Assembly (NCBI GenBank): GCA_004802705.1
Contig: SGPL01000058.1
Span: forward strand, 1,097-65,096
Reading direction: 5' to 3'
From: Bondarzewia mesenterica
Lineage: Eukaryota > Basidiomycota > Agaricomycetes > Russulales > Bondarzewiaceae
DNA: 64,000 nt
Position 1 is the first letter of the stretch; each line of letters begins with the position of its first letter. Both the position numbers and the translations under genes were made by a program. This document shows, piece after piece, positions 49,570 through 61,681 of the stretch. A model generated the notes under the pieces. That model worked only from the letters and a program-made list of their open reading frames with translations, was not told the DNA's origin and made no database searches.

Positions 49570-51600
49570 ATCCTCTAATATTTGCCCACTCATAGCCTTA
49601 CCCTCAGCCTCACTACTGATACTGCTGGCATCCATATCCTCATCCAATGACTTTGGCTCTAGCTAGATCTGTCACNCATCTACCTATACTAACTATTGTT
49701 TAGCTTCANTCAGCTGGGGCTGAGGCAGTGGCAAGGTAGACAGTGGAGTCAGTGCTATTATTGAGGGCAGNAGGGACAGAGGAGATAGAGGGTAGAAAGA
49801 AGGATAGAGAGNTAGGCCTACTGACAGGTGATTCAATATTGATGCCACNTTTACCATTGGTAACTTCAGCAAGTTTGGATATATGCTGAGGCTNAGGGCA
49901 CTTACNATTGTTAGCCAGAGCAGCAATNTAGTCAGTGCTGATAAAGGGAGGGAGAAGGTGGAGGTGGTGGAGAGAGGGNTNAACAAAGAGAGGAAGGATA
50001 GAGAGGGCAGAGGAGATAGGGAGAGAAGGGGGTTGGCATTAGTGGTNTTAACATTGCCACTATTGCTGCNATTNCTACTCTNGGTGGATGAGCCTGCTTG
50101 CTCCTATGCTGATTGACTACNCANCACTACCTCAAGCAGCTTGATGCANTGCATCAAGTCATTAATGTGAGCACCATAATCTACCTTCATCATTATCTAG
50201 CANTGTTTCACTTAGTCGACTATCTCTCCCATGAAGTCAAACATTCTTTGGAGCTCCTCAATGATCTCTATGGGGTCCACAGGTAGTAAACCAACCTCAA
50301 GTTATAGAGCCTCAATGAGGGGTGGCAGGAGTAGCAGGGACAGTAGAGGCAGTAGTGAGACCTACAGGGATAGTAGAACTGGTAGGAATAGCAAGAATAG
50401 TGGGGGTGGCAGGGGCGGCAGGGACAGTAAGGGTAAAAAGGATGGTGGGGATGGATATGACAAAGGTAGCTGAATTTACCTCTATTTTGCCATTCTTTGG
50501 TGACCTTATCACTGACTGAGCCAGCTAAATGAATCCCCAAGTGTGAATCATGACCTCTACTGCTTAAATCTATTAGAATTATTAACAAAATAAATAGGAA
50601 GTAAGTGACTTACTTTTCATTAACTTTGTCAACCTCTATGATGACAACAATGCTCNTGCTATTCACAAATAATCACCTTGTGTATTCCTNTCAGCATCAG
50701 CATCAGAGGCACAGTAATCTTTACAGCTTATATGCTCCATCAGTAGGAGTGGCTCAGTTTAGCCTCCAGTGAGGAGAGGATGATAGCAGTGGCTGCATCG
50801 ATGANCGACAACAGGGCAGGATGCCTCTCCTCCTTTCTTACCTTCTGCAACTAGGTGACTGACTTCAAACACTTTACCTTGCATTTGTGGNATNGCTCAC
50901 ATGNCATGTGCATGGTGAAGCAGCAAATTTACTTCAGCTACTTGCACCTAGCACAAGAGCTTGAAGGGTTGATGTTATNCTTATTCTCATCTCAGTGAGC
51001 TAGNCTCATCTATTTCACTTTGCTCAGTGCTCATCCNCATGGTGCCTTTTTAGTGACCTNCTTCTGTGTTAAGTTAGTGGGTGCACATGGTGATGAGTTG
51101 GGCTCANTCACCTTTCTCTTTACTGAGGCCTCCTCTTCATCCTCATCTACATCCTTCTCCTTGTCCTTATTCTNATCTCACNAAGCAGATTTGATCTGCC
51201 TCNTCGTGCTCACTAGTTGCCTCAGTGCTAGTGGTGACTAGANCACTACCTTCTACATTTGGTTAGTGTCTGTGCTCGCTCATTGCCTTNTCACACTCAC
51301 CATTTTCCTAAGCAGGGCCTTCTNCTCTTGCTTCTACTCCTCTGTTGTCTCCACCATCTTTGAGCTCTTTACCAACTAAATATACTACTGCTTGGTCCTC
51401 ACTACTAGTGTTATNACCTCTATACTCCTAATTGCCTTCCCCTTGCCTTTGTCCACCTTTTTCTTCACTCNCTCTATATNTATGTCTACTGCTATCACTG
51501 TGCTCTCCTCACTGGACCTTCCCCCACCCACCTGTCATGNTGCTGACTTCTTNAACACCCATTCTTTTTNAGCTCACAAGATACATTATAGCTTCATCTC
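49570..51600 (-). pseudogene. Cysteine-cluster protein with Pro/Thr-rich tail, decayed
   Basis: One minus-strand frame from about 51,590 to 50,640 carries KKKVDKGKGKAIRSIEV, KDKEKDVDEDEEEASVKRKV, PSSSCARCK.LK.ICCFTMHM and C...HKCKVKCLKSVT (50,965-50,870). The Cys pattern C-x2-C-x6-C..C-x5-C-x3-C is like the small zinc-cluster proteins common beside basidiomycete transposons. It is followed by a repetitive Pro/Ala/Thr tract (50,480-50,320) and EIIEELQRMFDFMGEIVD (50,280-50,215), a likely coiled coil, to about 49,570. Several Trp positions are stops. Whether the cluster binds DNA is unknown. Confidence 0.5.
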
Positions 51601-51639
51601 AGCAACTTCAGTGATGGATAACTAACAGACTCCTGATGG

Positions 51640-52260
51640 CCTAGCATTTACATCTATNTTAGGCAAGTTANTAATAAAGGGGAGGGAGNATATGAGGATG
51701 AATGCTNGATGATCTAAAATTTAGTCAATATATAGTAGATAGAAGATAAAGTAAAATGCATATCTGCCTACTACNACAAACCACTCAGCTCCTTCATTAG
51801 CTCTAGCATCATTGCTTGCTCATCATATTGGTTGNGCCTCAGTATACGTGAGTCATCNGACTAGATCATCTCATAGACAATGTTTCACTTGCCACACAGA
51901 GCAAGCTTGAGCTTAGTGGCCATGCTGATGGTGAGGTGGAGGATGTAAATAGGGATGTCTTCAATTGACGTCTGCTTCTGAACTTCAATGACCAAAGCCT
52001 GTATTCNAACAGTTAGTGAGTACNAATAAAACAATAAATAAGTTACTTACNACCTCATTCATAAACATCTTTGCAAAGTCAGCCTTGCTAATGGCCAATG
52101 CANTGTGAGTAGCAAAAGCTGCCAAGATATNGGCAGTAACACAGTAAACTTTATCNTAGTAAAATATAATAGNAAAGAGTACTGGCTGNTGATATAAGTG
52201 GTAGAGGGATGAGATGGTGATGTCAGAAATATAAGGAGTCAAGTGGTGCCATCACCACCC
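51640..52260 (-). pseudogene. Unrecognised spliced gene fragment
   Basis: The minus strand reads TPYISDITISSLYHLY, DKVYCVTA.ILAAFATH and ALAISKADFAKMFMNE. A clean intron at 51,999-52,050 (52 nt, GTAAGT...GAATACAG) follows, then ALVIEVQKQTSIEDIPIYIL, LTISMATKLKLALCGKWNIV and LELMKELSGL. The two exons join in a protein-like reading. I do not recognise the family. It lies upstream of the cysteine-cluster gene on the same strand and may be its 5' part. Confidence 0.4.
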
Positions 52261-52964
52261 TTAATACTTGGCCACTATTGATACATATTTGCTCATCAAT
52301 GCACTTNAGCATTCACTTATCTCANTGACCCCTTCATATTTCTGCTGCTTTCAACACTGATGGGTTTCACTTTTAATTTTCCTTATTTATGTTCTCTTTC
52401 TCAGCTTTTTTTCACCAAGCACCTCTTCCTAAAACTTCCCTCTTATAAAAAGTAAGTGTAATGATTTTTTATTAATATTTTCACCACTCATGCCAGCCAT
52501 CAGTAGACCTCGATGATCAAGCAGTTTAAGCAGCCTTGATCACTAGCTTTGCTTCTAGTATNTTCTTTTTCATTTTTNTATTTTTATTTTAACAATGCCC
52601 CNNACACCACTCAGTGATCATTTTCTTTAGATGAGATTCATATGAGCAGTGACATCTTCACTGATAGTANGTAATCTAATATGATGCAAGCTNATGCTCT
52701 TGCTAGCTATACCAATAGCTATGCATTTAATAATGATNAGATCTACTCTTTACTTAGTGTATGCTCTCTTCAAGTCTTGTGATGAATTTAAAACTAACTT
52801 TGAATCTCTTCACTCAATGAGTTCGATCAGTATATCTNTGAATTTTCACTATATGTGCTGACATTTTCTACTTAGGTTTTGATAAACACTTGCTGATGTC
52901 ACCTCTACCTCAAGTCTTGACAGAGTTGCCATTTGGTGCATCAGTGGCAATGGCTACTCACTNA

Positions 52965-53085
52965 GTGATCAATCAATTTNGGATTAGTTGTTCAGTGATC
53001 AGTCACTCAGTGGTCAGTCACTTAGCAGTCAATCACTNAACCATCAGTCATTTAGCTATCAGTGAGTCTGCACTATCTCAATAGT
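52965..53085. repeat. 15-bp tandem repeat
   Basis: About seven units of the type CAGT(G/C)(A/G)(T/G)CA(A/G)TCACT(T/C)AG. In one plus-strand frame they give a five-residue repeat (ISHLA, VSHLA, VNH.T). From 52,270 to 52,960 nothing else is recognised. Confidence 0.6.
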
Positions 53086-53149
53086 TGACTTATTTACATT
53101 TCTTCTTTGCTCCTCATCAGATGGCAGTTNGATAAGGCAATNAGATGGA

Positions 53150-55760
53150 TGGAAATGGAAAAATTTAATAGTCTTATCATCACTAGCAGTTTGCTGATGC
53201 TGACACTGACTAATGCTCTTTAATACATATCACTNAAATTGCCACNCATTTACTTGCATATCATATGTCTGGTGGTTCATCGACTAACACTTGTTAGTAG
53301 ATATCACTGAAATTACCATGCATTTACTTGTATATCATATGTCAATAAAATTATATAATGATGCATATAAAATTCTATAATTCACTGTCTTCCTTTTAAT
53401 TTGCTATACTATGAGATCTGGCAAGAGAAAATACATTCAGCCCCCCATTCAGTTCATCATCTATTGGGAGAAGTAGATCAGCTGAGGTGTCAAGACTCTA
53501 AGGATTCTAGTCAATGAAGATATAGGGCCTTTTTTTACTGATGAAGACTCTATTGACCCCTGTTCCTCTCCTCAACTATAACCTCAATACAAATGTCATG
53601 TCAAAAGTCATCCCAGTCCCTCAAAAAAGTAAGAAAAAGATATGTCACTAGGCTAAAAACTATTGGTGAGAAATAGACTGACTGAGTTATAAAATCAAAA
53701 TGACTATATGTGAGACTATATCCTAAGAATTAGGGAATACCTGGACCACTTGCTGTCCATAGAATACTCCCAGGAGGACTGACAGTGTAGCCTTTATCAC
53801 ATGGTCAAAGGGACCTGATGGTGCCTAGACTACTATGGCTAACCAATCTTATGCACTAGATGCTGTAAGGTGAGTTATGGCTGAACACCATTCCACCAAG
53901 TGAAGCAGTAAATGGGATCCTATTTTTTACTAGTATAGCTTTAGCAAGCAGGTGTCGGACTCCATCTTAGCCATGGTAGAGACCCCTATCCCTCCTATGA
54001 GACACAACTAGTGAGATAAAAAGAGTGGCTAGAAATGATCACCAGCATAGATGATAGATAGGAAGTCAATAAAGATAAAGCTTTCCCCATACTAGATGAT
54101 GGTCAAAACTGAGCTCCGAAGGTGAACAGCTATGGCTCACTGATTATCACTATGATGGATCATTCTAGCATTCATCAAATTGAAGTTCACTGATGTCAGT
54201 GTCAGAGGTCATCAATAGTTGACATTTAGCTATTGGACATGAGACTGTATCTAGTGAGCTTTAAGGATCCCTGAACAGTGTTCACCTTCCAAGTTTTGGA
54301 TGACTTCCTGATGGATAACCTGGAGTGTAATACCATAGTGATGGGCTTCTACAGCAAGCTTCATTGAGTGACCACTAGTGCATTCCCTCCCAGTATTATG
54401 GTAGATTTTTAATCACTGACGGACACTAAGGTATTCTGTTGACCATTTATTATTATCTAAGACTAGTACCGAGAACTGCTGAGAGTATCATAACAATAGT
54501 GACATTTGAATTTTATAAAATAGCATGGGTTTGGTCACTAACTAGTGACTATATCTGATTCTAGAGAATTGACTCTTTTCTATCTAACCTGTCCTTAACT
54601 AGGATTTAATCTCACTGAGGACTAGAAAATTGACCTAAATCAATAAGTATGCTCTATTCAAGTAGCTGATACTAAACATCACATGGTTTTCTGTCAGTGA
54701 CAGGTAAAAATATATGAAAAGGTTTATGATGAATGAAAACTTCTTAGTGGAGCATCTGAAGATGAAAAATCCTTGGGATAATGTTGTGCTCACTGACAGA
54801 GTACAATACATGATCAATAATACCCTTTATAAATAACACCTAGAGGAGGCAAAAGAAGTCAAAGAGGTGAGTGCATGCACCAATCAGCAATATTGCTAAG
54901 GGCTGATCACAAAATAAAGATCAACTTGTAGCAATTATTGGTAGTCAATCAAGCCAATGCTGACTGACATAACTTGAAGGCCTCTGGCATTAATGTCATA
55001 GCCTGTGTCAAGCATGGCTGCTTCTGTCTTTATGTAGGGGTTAACTTTTAGAAGAGTAAAAGATGAGAGGTCTGACACCAGTCTTGATAAGACACTAACC
55101 CAGATTATAAATAAATGAACATAAATTATTCCCTTAATGGGGCCCTTAAAACTCTCAGTGACATCTCAAAAATTCTCATTATATATGATATTATGTGTCA
55201 ATATAGAGTTCACCTTTGCTGATGGTTCACTGAGAGCTAATATTTGATGATGCCTAAAGACTTAAAGATTGTGAAGGGCATTGACATGTGGCATATCCAT
55301 GGCCATCAAGACTAATGTTTTTATTAGTTCTATCTAGAATTCATCAAAGGGGTGGCACAGGTGGATGGAGAAGTCATAAAAACCCTTTGGGCACCTCTAA
55401 ACTAGATTTCAAGCAGCACCAAGATGATGGCCACCTCATATTGATAAGAGCTATTAGATGTCCATATGTCAGATTTCAACTAGAAGAAATGGATCTGAAT
55501 CAGTGAGTTTTTTTATTCATTTTATATGATATGACTTGAATTTATTTATTTATTCCCAGTCCCATTCATTTGTAAGAAGTATGTAAAGATGAAGGCCGCA
55601 TTTGCTGATAGTGAAGATGCTTTTGCTGAGCTGACCTCAGTGACTAACATCAGACTCCTTGTTGAATGGATTTAACAAGAGGGGGCTGCAGCTACTGACT
55701 GTCAAACAAATCTAGAATGGCTAGATATATATAATATTAGTAAGGCAAAAAGTGAGCCAG
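53150..55760 (+). repeat. Right arm of the 2.5-kb inverted duplication (partner 40,475-43,010)
   Basis: Covers the 5' flank and first three quarters of KDZ copy 1. The two arms lie about 10.1 kb apart. The 5' flank contains a direct repeat of about 90 bp (CATTTACTTG.ATATCATATGTC at about 53,248 and 53,320). Confidence 0.75.
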
Positions 55761-57062
55761 CTGTTGCTGTATGTTGATCACTATTGACCCTTTAATAGTG
55801 TCGAGCAAGATGGCCTATCAGCTGCAACTGATTAAGGCAAAAAGGAAAAAATGTCCTAGGAGTTCTTCGAGAAATATCAGTCTAGCTCACCATAAGAATT
55901 AAGATACAAGAAGCTCAGTAAATCTACCATATTCATCGTTCCAGTCCCTATCACATACCACATCAGACTATCACTAATCGCCTAAGTTCATCGACTATCT
56001 CACTGATAAACTGTTGAAGCCTTATTAAAGATTGAAGATGCTCACCGACAACTTTCTGGCAGGATTGCAATATTCAATCAAGAAGTGATATATTATATTG
56101 GAGAAATTGAATAGGCTGAGGAATAAAAAGACATTCATGAGAATGAAATTCAGGATCTCATATCCGATGATGAGGATGATGCCAATAGCACTCCTAGTCC
56201 TGCTGACAATGTCAACAAGAACACTAATGAAGAAGAAGATATGACTGAAAGAGTTATTGCTGAGAAAATATGCCTCTCAATTTCATCGACCTTTAGTGAA
56301 GACAAGTGCATAAAACTTAGACTACAGGCTTTAGCAAAGCAAGAACTAAAACTTCAAAAGAGTCAGGTGAATGATGCCCTTCATCATATCTGTATCTACC
56401 TCAGCTACAAGTTCTTTCTCTTTTAAACCTCAGTCAGGCAGGCCAACAGCTAAAGGAAGAAGACATGATCATAGAATAGTGTGAATGTCCTAGAGAGAAA
56501 TGTCTGAGAATAGGGCTAGATTTATTTGGCATGTCAGTAAGTGATGGCTGATCTCGGTGCTGACAATGACCTCCTTAATATACAAGGAGTTAGATCCTAA
56601 AGATTTGAAGGTGAGCATAGCAATCTCAGACCCAAGCAAGCTAAGGCATAGGGAGGAGAGCTTAGCATGATTTTAAAACATGGATGTTTACTGAGACACT
56701 GAGCAGAGGAGGTGGATGGAAGAATATAAGTTGAACACTCAAATCTAATGTCAATGCCAATGCTGATACCCACATCACTGATAGTGAACTGACTCCTCTC
56801 AGTTTATAGAGTTTATTGGCTTCAAGCCAAAGCCCTGAGGGACTAGTAAGAGGAGCAATTCACTTTACTCACTGAGGAGATGAGGTGGTCAGTGCAAGCC
56901 TTCAACACAAAGGCCAACTCCTAGGCATCTCTGATTGAGAGTGTTGATGTCAGTGAATGCTCTGACCATTATGCTTATGCTATTCAATAATAGGCTATAT
57001 GAAAGAGGTTCACCATACATGCCAAGGGTGAGTTTGGCAAGGTTAAATATAGTAGACATTAA
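53411..57062 (+). pseudogene. KDZ transposase, copy 1, nearly full length
   Basis: Start MRSGKRKYIQPPIQFIIYWE at 53,411; LDDGQN.APKVNSYGSLIIT near 54,110; a CxC-type CQCQ at about 54,195; LVSFKDP.TVFTFQVLDDFL then NLECNTIVMGFYSKL (54,260-54,370). VNQANA..HNLKASGI and VIACVKHGCF follow near 54,980, then IHGHQD.CFY.FYLEFIKGV and AQVDGEVIKTLWAPLN at 55,298-55,400. NEEEDMTERVIAEKICL comes next, then LAKQELKLQKSQVNDALHHI at about 56,340; YKELDPKDLKVSIAISDPSK; VYWLQAKALRD near 56,830; and a tail ending GKVKYSRH, stop 57,060-57,062. This is the family's canonical order. DDE residues cannot be assigned safely by eye. Multiple stops, mostly at Trp, make it a fossil. The stop lies 29 bp from gene A's stop on the other strand. 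Confidence 0.85.
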
Positions 57063-57091
57063 ACTCACATTGTAATTAAAAAAATTCATTA

Positions 57092-57777
57092 CTACCTCCT
57101 CAATTGCTCTTCCAACCAGTTAATCTCTAACTTCTTCTCTTTGATCACTATCTCAATCAGTGTTAAGGCTTGCTGAGTGGCCTCAAGAGCATTATTGACT
57201 TCAAGGATGATATCAAGATAGGACATAATTTGAATGGTCAAACTAAGTATTAGATTGAAAATACATAGAGAAAATGCACTCAAGCTAGACTCACTGAGCT
57301 GATAATGTTTTTAATCACCACCACGCTCTCAGCTATTGTATTCAGAACAAAAGAGGTTGTCTGCTATCCCTCTTACTATATCTGCTCTATTAATATCACT
57401 TAAATAAGGTATAAAAGGAATTCTAGTGGTGGTACCTCCATCGGGACTGGCAGCTCATCGGTAGTCTTTAAGTACTGCTAAAATATAGATGTGATACTAA
57501 TATCGCTAAGCTCAAGTCTGCTAAGAATAGTGGTAAAATTGACTTAAGCAAGGGTCAGTGGCAGCAGGGGGAAACTTTTGAAATAGTCACTATATTAGAT
57601 CCTACATTATGTTATTGTGCCAGTGCTGCCTGTCATTAGCATTACCATTTATCAGGAATTGCAAAACTGTCTTATGCACGTGGGCACCATAAGCATCCCA
57701 TAGTGCTAAGGTATAATCACTAAAGATGCTGACATTATCATTAAGGCTGTAGTTGATATCAAGGGTGTTCTCCATAA
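57092..57777 (-). pseudogene. Cassette gene A, copy 3
   Basis: Start ATG at 57,775-57,777 (MENTLDINYSLNDNVS), then LALWDAYGAHVHKTVLQFLI and NANDRQHWHNN. After frameshifts it reads YLKTTDELPVPMEVPP and a helical tail SYLDIILEVNNALEATQQAL and IVIKEKKLEINWLEEQ, stop at 57,092-57,094. It aligns along its length with copy 2 and, for the second half, with copy 1. Only 29 bp separate its stop from that of KDZ copy 1. The fixed tail-to-tail position in two loci suggests it travels with the transposase. Function unknown; the tail is a likely coiled coil. Confidence 0.65.
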
Positions 57778-58129
57778 TGAGGAGTCAGATAAGAGAGAGG
57801 CAACATCAGTGGATAGATAGCTAGTTAGGGATGATAGCTATCACTAAAAAGATCAAAGACTATCACTGAAAACATCTCACTATACTAAGGATATCTCTTT
57901 ATTGTCGAGGAGATTCCTTCTATTGCTGTGAAGATTAGCTGCCTTTGCTGAAGTTTTCCTATACCATTAGTGAAGAAGTTCCTGACAATCACTATTGGTT
58001 TTCTCGACTAAACTCTTACTCATTTTTACCCTTGTGCTCACCATATCCTATAGTTAATGCCTCCTATATTTTATCTCCTTACATCTCACCTCCATTACAC
58101 CATCCACTCCAGATAAGACACCACAAATC

Positions 58130-58740
58130 ATTTGTAAGCTTTTTTTATATGAGCATCAAGAGGAAAGTGGTATATCAGTGCATTTTAAGCTCCAAATTCC
58201 CCTTGGCTAATTTGTTTATAGGATGCCACCACCACAATTATTAATTATCTCAAGCTTGCTAGCTATCCCTTTACCATCACCATAAACATCAGAATTGTGA
58301 CAGCATGAGTGGCATCCTACTAAAGTAATGATGCTATCAAGCTATTTAGTATTGGTGCATTTGCTGACCTGCATAATTTAACCCACCACATTGATATTGA
58401 TATCAACATCCCTAAATAGTGGCTCAATGGATCTAGCATGCAGATCCTTAAGCTACTAGCAATATATTTGGCAGTTATTTGTAACTTGGTGAGTGCACAA
58501 GTTCTGAGATATAATATTCCACCTTGATCCCATGTAGCCTCTAGTGACTGAGATACCATTGAGCACAGTCAAATCAGTAGCAATAACAATAGCACGATGG
58601 CCTTGCACTAGTGCGATAAGCAAAGCTGAGAGGAATTAGTTGTGAGATGAGAGCAAGATAGTGGCCAATCTTACTAAAGCAAAACTAGATGACTATATAA
58701 AGAGACTCTGAGAGAAACTGTAAAAGAAGATGACTTAAAT
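58130..58740 (+). pseudogene. Cassette gene B, copy 3
   Basis: Exon end FYMSIKRKV; intron 58,170-58,221 (52 nt, same length as copy 1); DATTTIINYLKLASYPFTI, a FSIGAFADLHNLTHHIDIDI block and ICNL; intron 58,489-58,537 (49 nt, again the same length). The last exon aligns with DESRVAADL..SKL of copy 1 and ends near 58,740. Stops replace the Trp positions seen intact in copy 1 (EWW is K-stop-WL here). It is divergent from gene A with about 350 bp between the readable parts, leaving room for a shared promoter and first exons. The minisatellite starts 90 bp downstream. Confidence 0.65.
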
Positions 58741-58829
58741 TATATAGATAGTGTGAATATATTCAACTTTTTTTTTTTTTTTGTTGTAGAGCAGCAATTA
58801 TAAAACCCACATTTAGGTGTGGAAAAATT

Positions 58830-59830
58830 GATTGTGCTGAGCCTAGCCAACTATTATTTTTATTTTGCTTGGTCCAGTAGTGTGAGATTATCAGCGGCTA
58901 GCCCACCAATATATTTTATTGTACTGAGCCCATTCATCTTAGATGCTCACTATAACTCAAGCAATATATTTTATTGTGTTGGGCCCAATCATCTCAAATG
59001 CTTGCTAAAAATGTATTTTATTGTGCTAGGCCAAATAGCCTCAGATGCTCACTGAGGATCTGAACAATATATTTTATTGTGCTGAGCCTAAGTATCTCAG
59101 AGGCTCACCAAGAATATATTTTATTGGTTGAGCCCACTTATCTTAGACGCATATCAAGCATATATTTTCTTTTGTTGGGCCCAACTATCTCAGATGCTCA
59201 CTGAGAATATATTTTATTATGTCAAGCTCAAGCTAAAAATATATTTTATTGTGCTAAGTCTAACTGTCACAGATGCTTATCGTCAACCTGAGCCTATATT
59301 TTATTATATTGGGCCCAACCATTTTGAATGCTTGCTGAGGACCTGAACAATATATTTTATTGTGTCAAGCTCAAGCTAAGAATATATTTTATTGTGCTAG
59401 GCCCAATCATCATAGATGCTCATTATCGACCTGAGTTTATATTTTATTGTGCTGGGCTCACTCATTCTAGATGCTCACTGAGGACTCAAATAATATATTT
59501 TATTGACTGGGCCCACTTGTCTCAAATGCATGTCGATGACCCAACTAATATATTTTATTCTATTCAGCCCATCTATCTCAGATGCTCACTAATGATTTGA
59601 CTAATATAAAAATATTCTACTCAGCTCACCCATCTAAGATGCTCACTGATGGGCTGAATAATATATTTTATTTACTTAGGTCTATTTGTCTCAAACATTC
59701 ACTGACCAATTCTTATTATTAGGCCCAGCTATCTCAGATGCTCACTAAAAAGCCATGCATACTACTAGACCCATCTATTTCTATTAGTTACTGATCATCC
59801 TCGGCCCACACATATCAAACAGTTTATCCT
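58830..59830. repeat. Large minisatellite, about sixteen units
   Basis: Units of roughly 45-75 bp built from AATATATTTTATTGTGCTGG, GGCCCA(A/C)..ATCTCAGATGCTCACT and GAGGACCTGAACA blocks. The count is of ATATTTTATT occurrences and is approximate. Some units are shortened to the first block. Long plus-strand frames rich in Phe, Tyr and Cys across the array are by-products. It lies between gene B copy 3 and the truncated KDZ copy 3. Reverse-complement relatives are at 25,760-26,165. Confidence 0.8.
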
Positions 59831-59924
59831 CCCTTTAAGCTGAGATTTGCTACACTATCTTGGTTGCTAAAAATGCATGTTCAGCTAGACTGTCTTATAT
59901 AGTAGTAAAGAACTGAATAGTGTG

Positions 59925-61680
59925 ATATATGAGGGGTTTTATAATGGATGAAAACTTCTTATTGGTCTCGCTGAGAGCTCAAGTGTCTATAGAGATCATC
60001 TAGCAATAATCATCAGGTTGTGAATTAGGCTAATGCTGATTAACATAACCTGGAGGCCACTGGCATCAGCACTACAGCTTGTGCAAGACATGGATGCTTC
60101 TATTCTCACTTTATTATAGACTTTTAGAAGGGTGAAAGGTGATCAGGCAAAGCTTTTGTTCTGAGACCTTGCTGATCACTGGTGACAGATAAATGAACAT
60201 GGATTACTCTTTGAGTGGTGCATTCAAGACCCTCAGTAACATACTTGAAGCTTTGATCATGAATAATATCATGTGTCAATATGATGTCTATCTTCACTAA
60301 TAGTTCACTGAGAGCACTTACCTCACCATACTAGAAGGCTTGAAGTTCATCAAGGGCATTGATGTGTAGCACATTTATAGTCACCAAGATCAGTGCTTCT
60401 GCTAATTTTACCCCAGATTTATCAAAGGCACAGCACTGGTTAATGGTGAGATTATCAAAATGTTTTGGGCATTTTTAAATCAGATCTTAGGCAGCACCCA
60501 GACCATGGCCACTTTTCATCAGTGGGAGACATTAAATATCCATATGGCTGACTCCAATTGGAAGAAATGAATTTGCATAAGTGAGTGAATCAATTTATTC
60601 AATTTCAGATGTAAAAAGCTGTAGAGTTTTTAGTCCTATCTATTTGTAAAAAATAGCTAAAGGCTAAGGTAGCCTTTACTGACAACCAAGAGGCATTCTC
60701 TAATCTAACATTAGTGACAGATGCTATGCTGATCACCGAGTGGACATTGTAGGAGGCTGCCTTCACTGCCCATGACAGCCACCCAAAATAGTTGAATATC
60801 TATGATGTTGTCAAGGCAAAGAGTGAGCAATGTCATTCAGATTTTCTTTTCTCTATTGATCATATTGCAGTGCCTGGAAGGCTTATTAGTTGAATCTCAT
60901 GGAGTTAAAAAAAAGAACAAATAAGGCCTGCTTCATGACACTACAGCCTAGCTCTTAATAGGGCTGAAAATTTAAGAAGCACAGTATATTTATTCTGATT
61001 GCATTCACATTAAGTGGTCAAAGTCATACAGGATATTACTGATGGCTTGAGTTCACTGATTATCTCACTGAGCATTTGCCAAGGCCTTAATTGAAAATAA
61101 AAAATGCTCAGTGATGGCTAAAAATCAGGATTGCTAAATTTTACTAAGATGCTATTACCTATATCAGCGAGATCGAAGACCCTAGAGAATGGCAGGACCT
61201 ACTAGTGGATGTCCATCTTGATCCTATTTCAAATGGTGAGGAAGATGTCAATGAATCAGAAGTAGCTCAAGAAGTTATCAGTGAGACTGTTATTACTGAA
61301 AAAATATCCCTCTCTCTTCTCTCAATATTTAGCCCAGTGAAGTTGCATGAAAAAGGGACTGTAATATATGACCAAGCAAGAACTCAAGCTGAGAAAAGGC
61401 TAGGCTAATAATGCACTCTATCACATATGGATTGCTCTTAGCCATAAATCTAAATCCTTTTTGTTTTAAAACTCCATTCAACAAGTAAAGAGCCAGAGGA
61501 AGAAAACTTAGGCCTAGAATGAGGTCACTGTATTAGAAGGGAATATTAGAGAATATGCTCAAATTTACTCAACATGTCGACTTTGTTGGAAGTTATATCC
61601 TGACTATCTGAACCTTATCTCAGTCGTAGTGTAATAGAGAAATAACTTTATTAGACACCTATCTAAACTCTATCTAGTAA
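59925..61680 (+). pseudogene. KDZ transposase, copy 3, N-terminally truncated
   Basis: Homology to copy 1 begins near TATGAGGGGTTTTATAATGG (copy 1 at about 54,715). It continues with a KDZ middle: KGIDV.HIYSHQDQCFC and FYPRFIKGTALVNGEIIK at 60,345-60,460, ATFHQWETLNIHMADSN.KKW, and a C-terminal part with NESEVAQEVISETVITEKIS (61,250-61,310) and DQARTQAEKRLG. The reading stops at the copia LTR at 61,682, so the last part is missing. The N-terminal half, with the CxC motif, is absent and the minisatellite stands in its place. Confidence 0.7.
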
Positions 61681-61681
61681 G

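Noticed and set aside
50231..50588. Gly/Arg/Ser-rich plus-strand frame resembling an RGG protein
   Set aside because: It is the complement of the Pro/Thr-rich tract of the minus-strand cysteine-cluster gene, which has better supporting motifs on both sides.
58819..59600. Three long plus-strand frames with repeated IFYC, YFIVLG and PNH motifs
   Set aside because: They follow the minisatellite units; unit lengths vary and are not multiples of three, so they are by-products.
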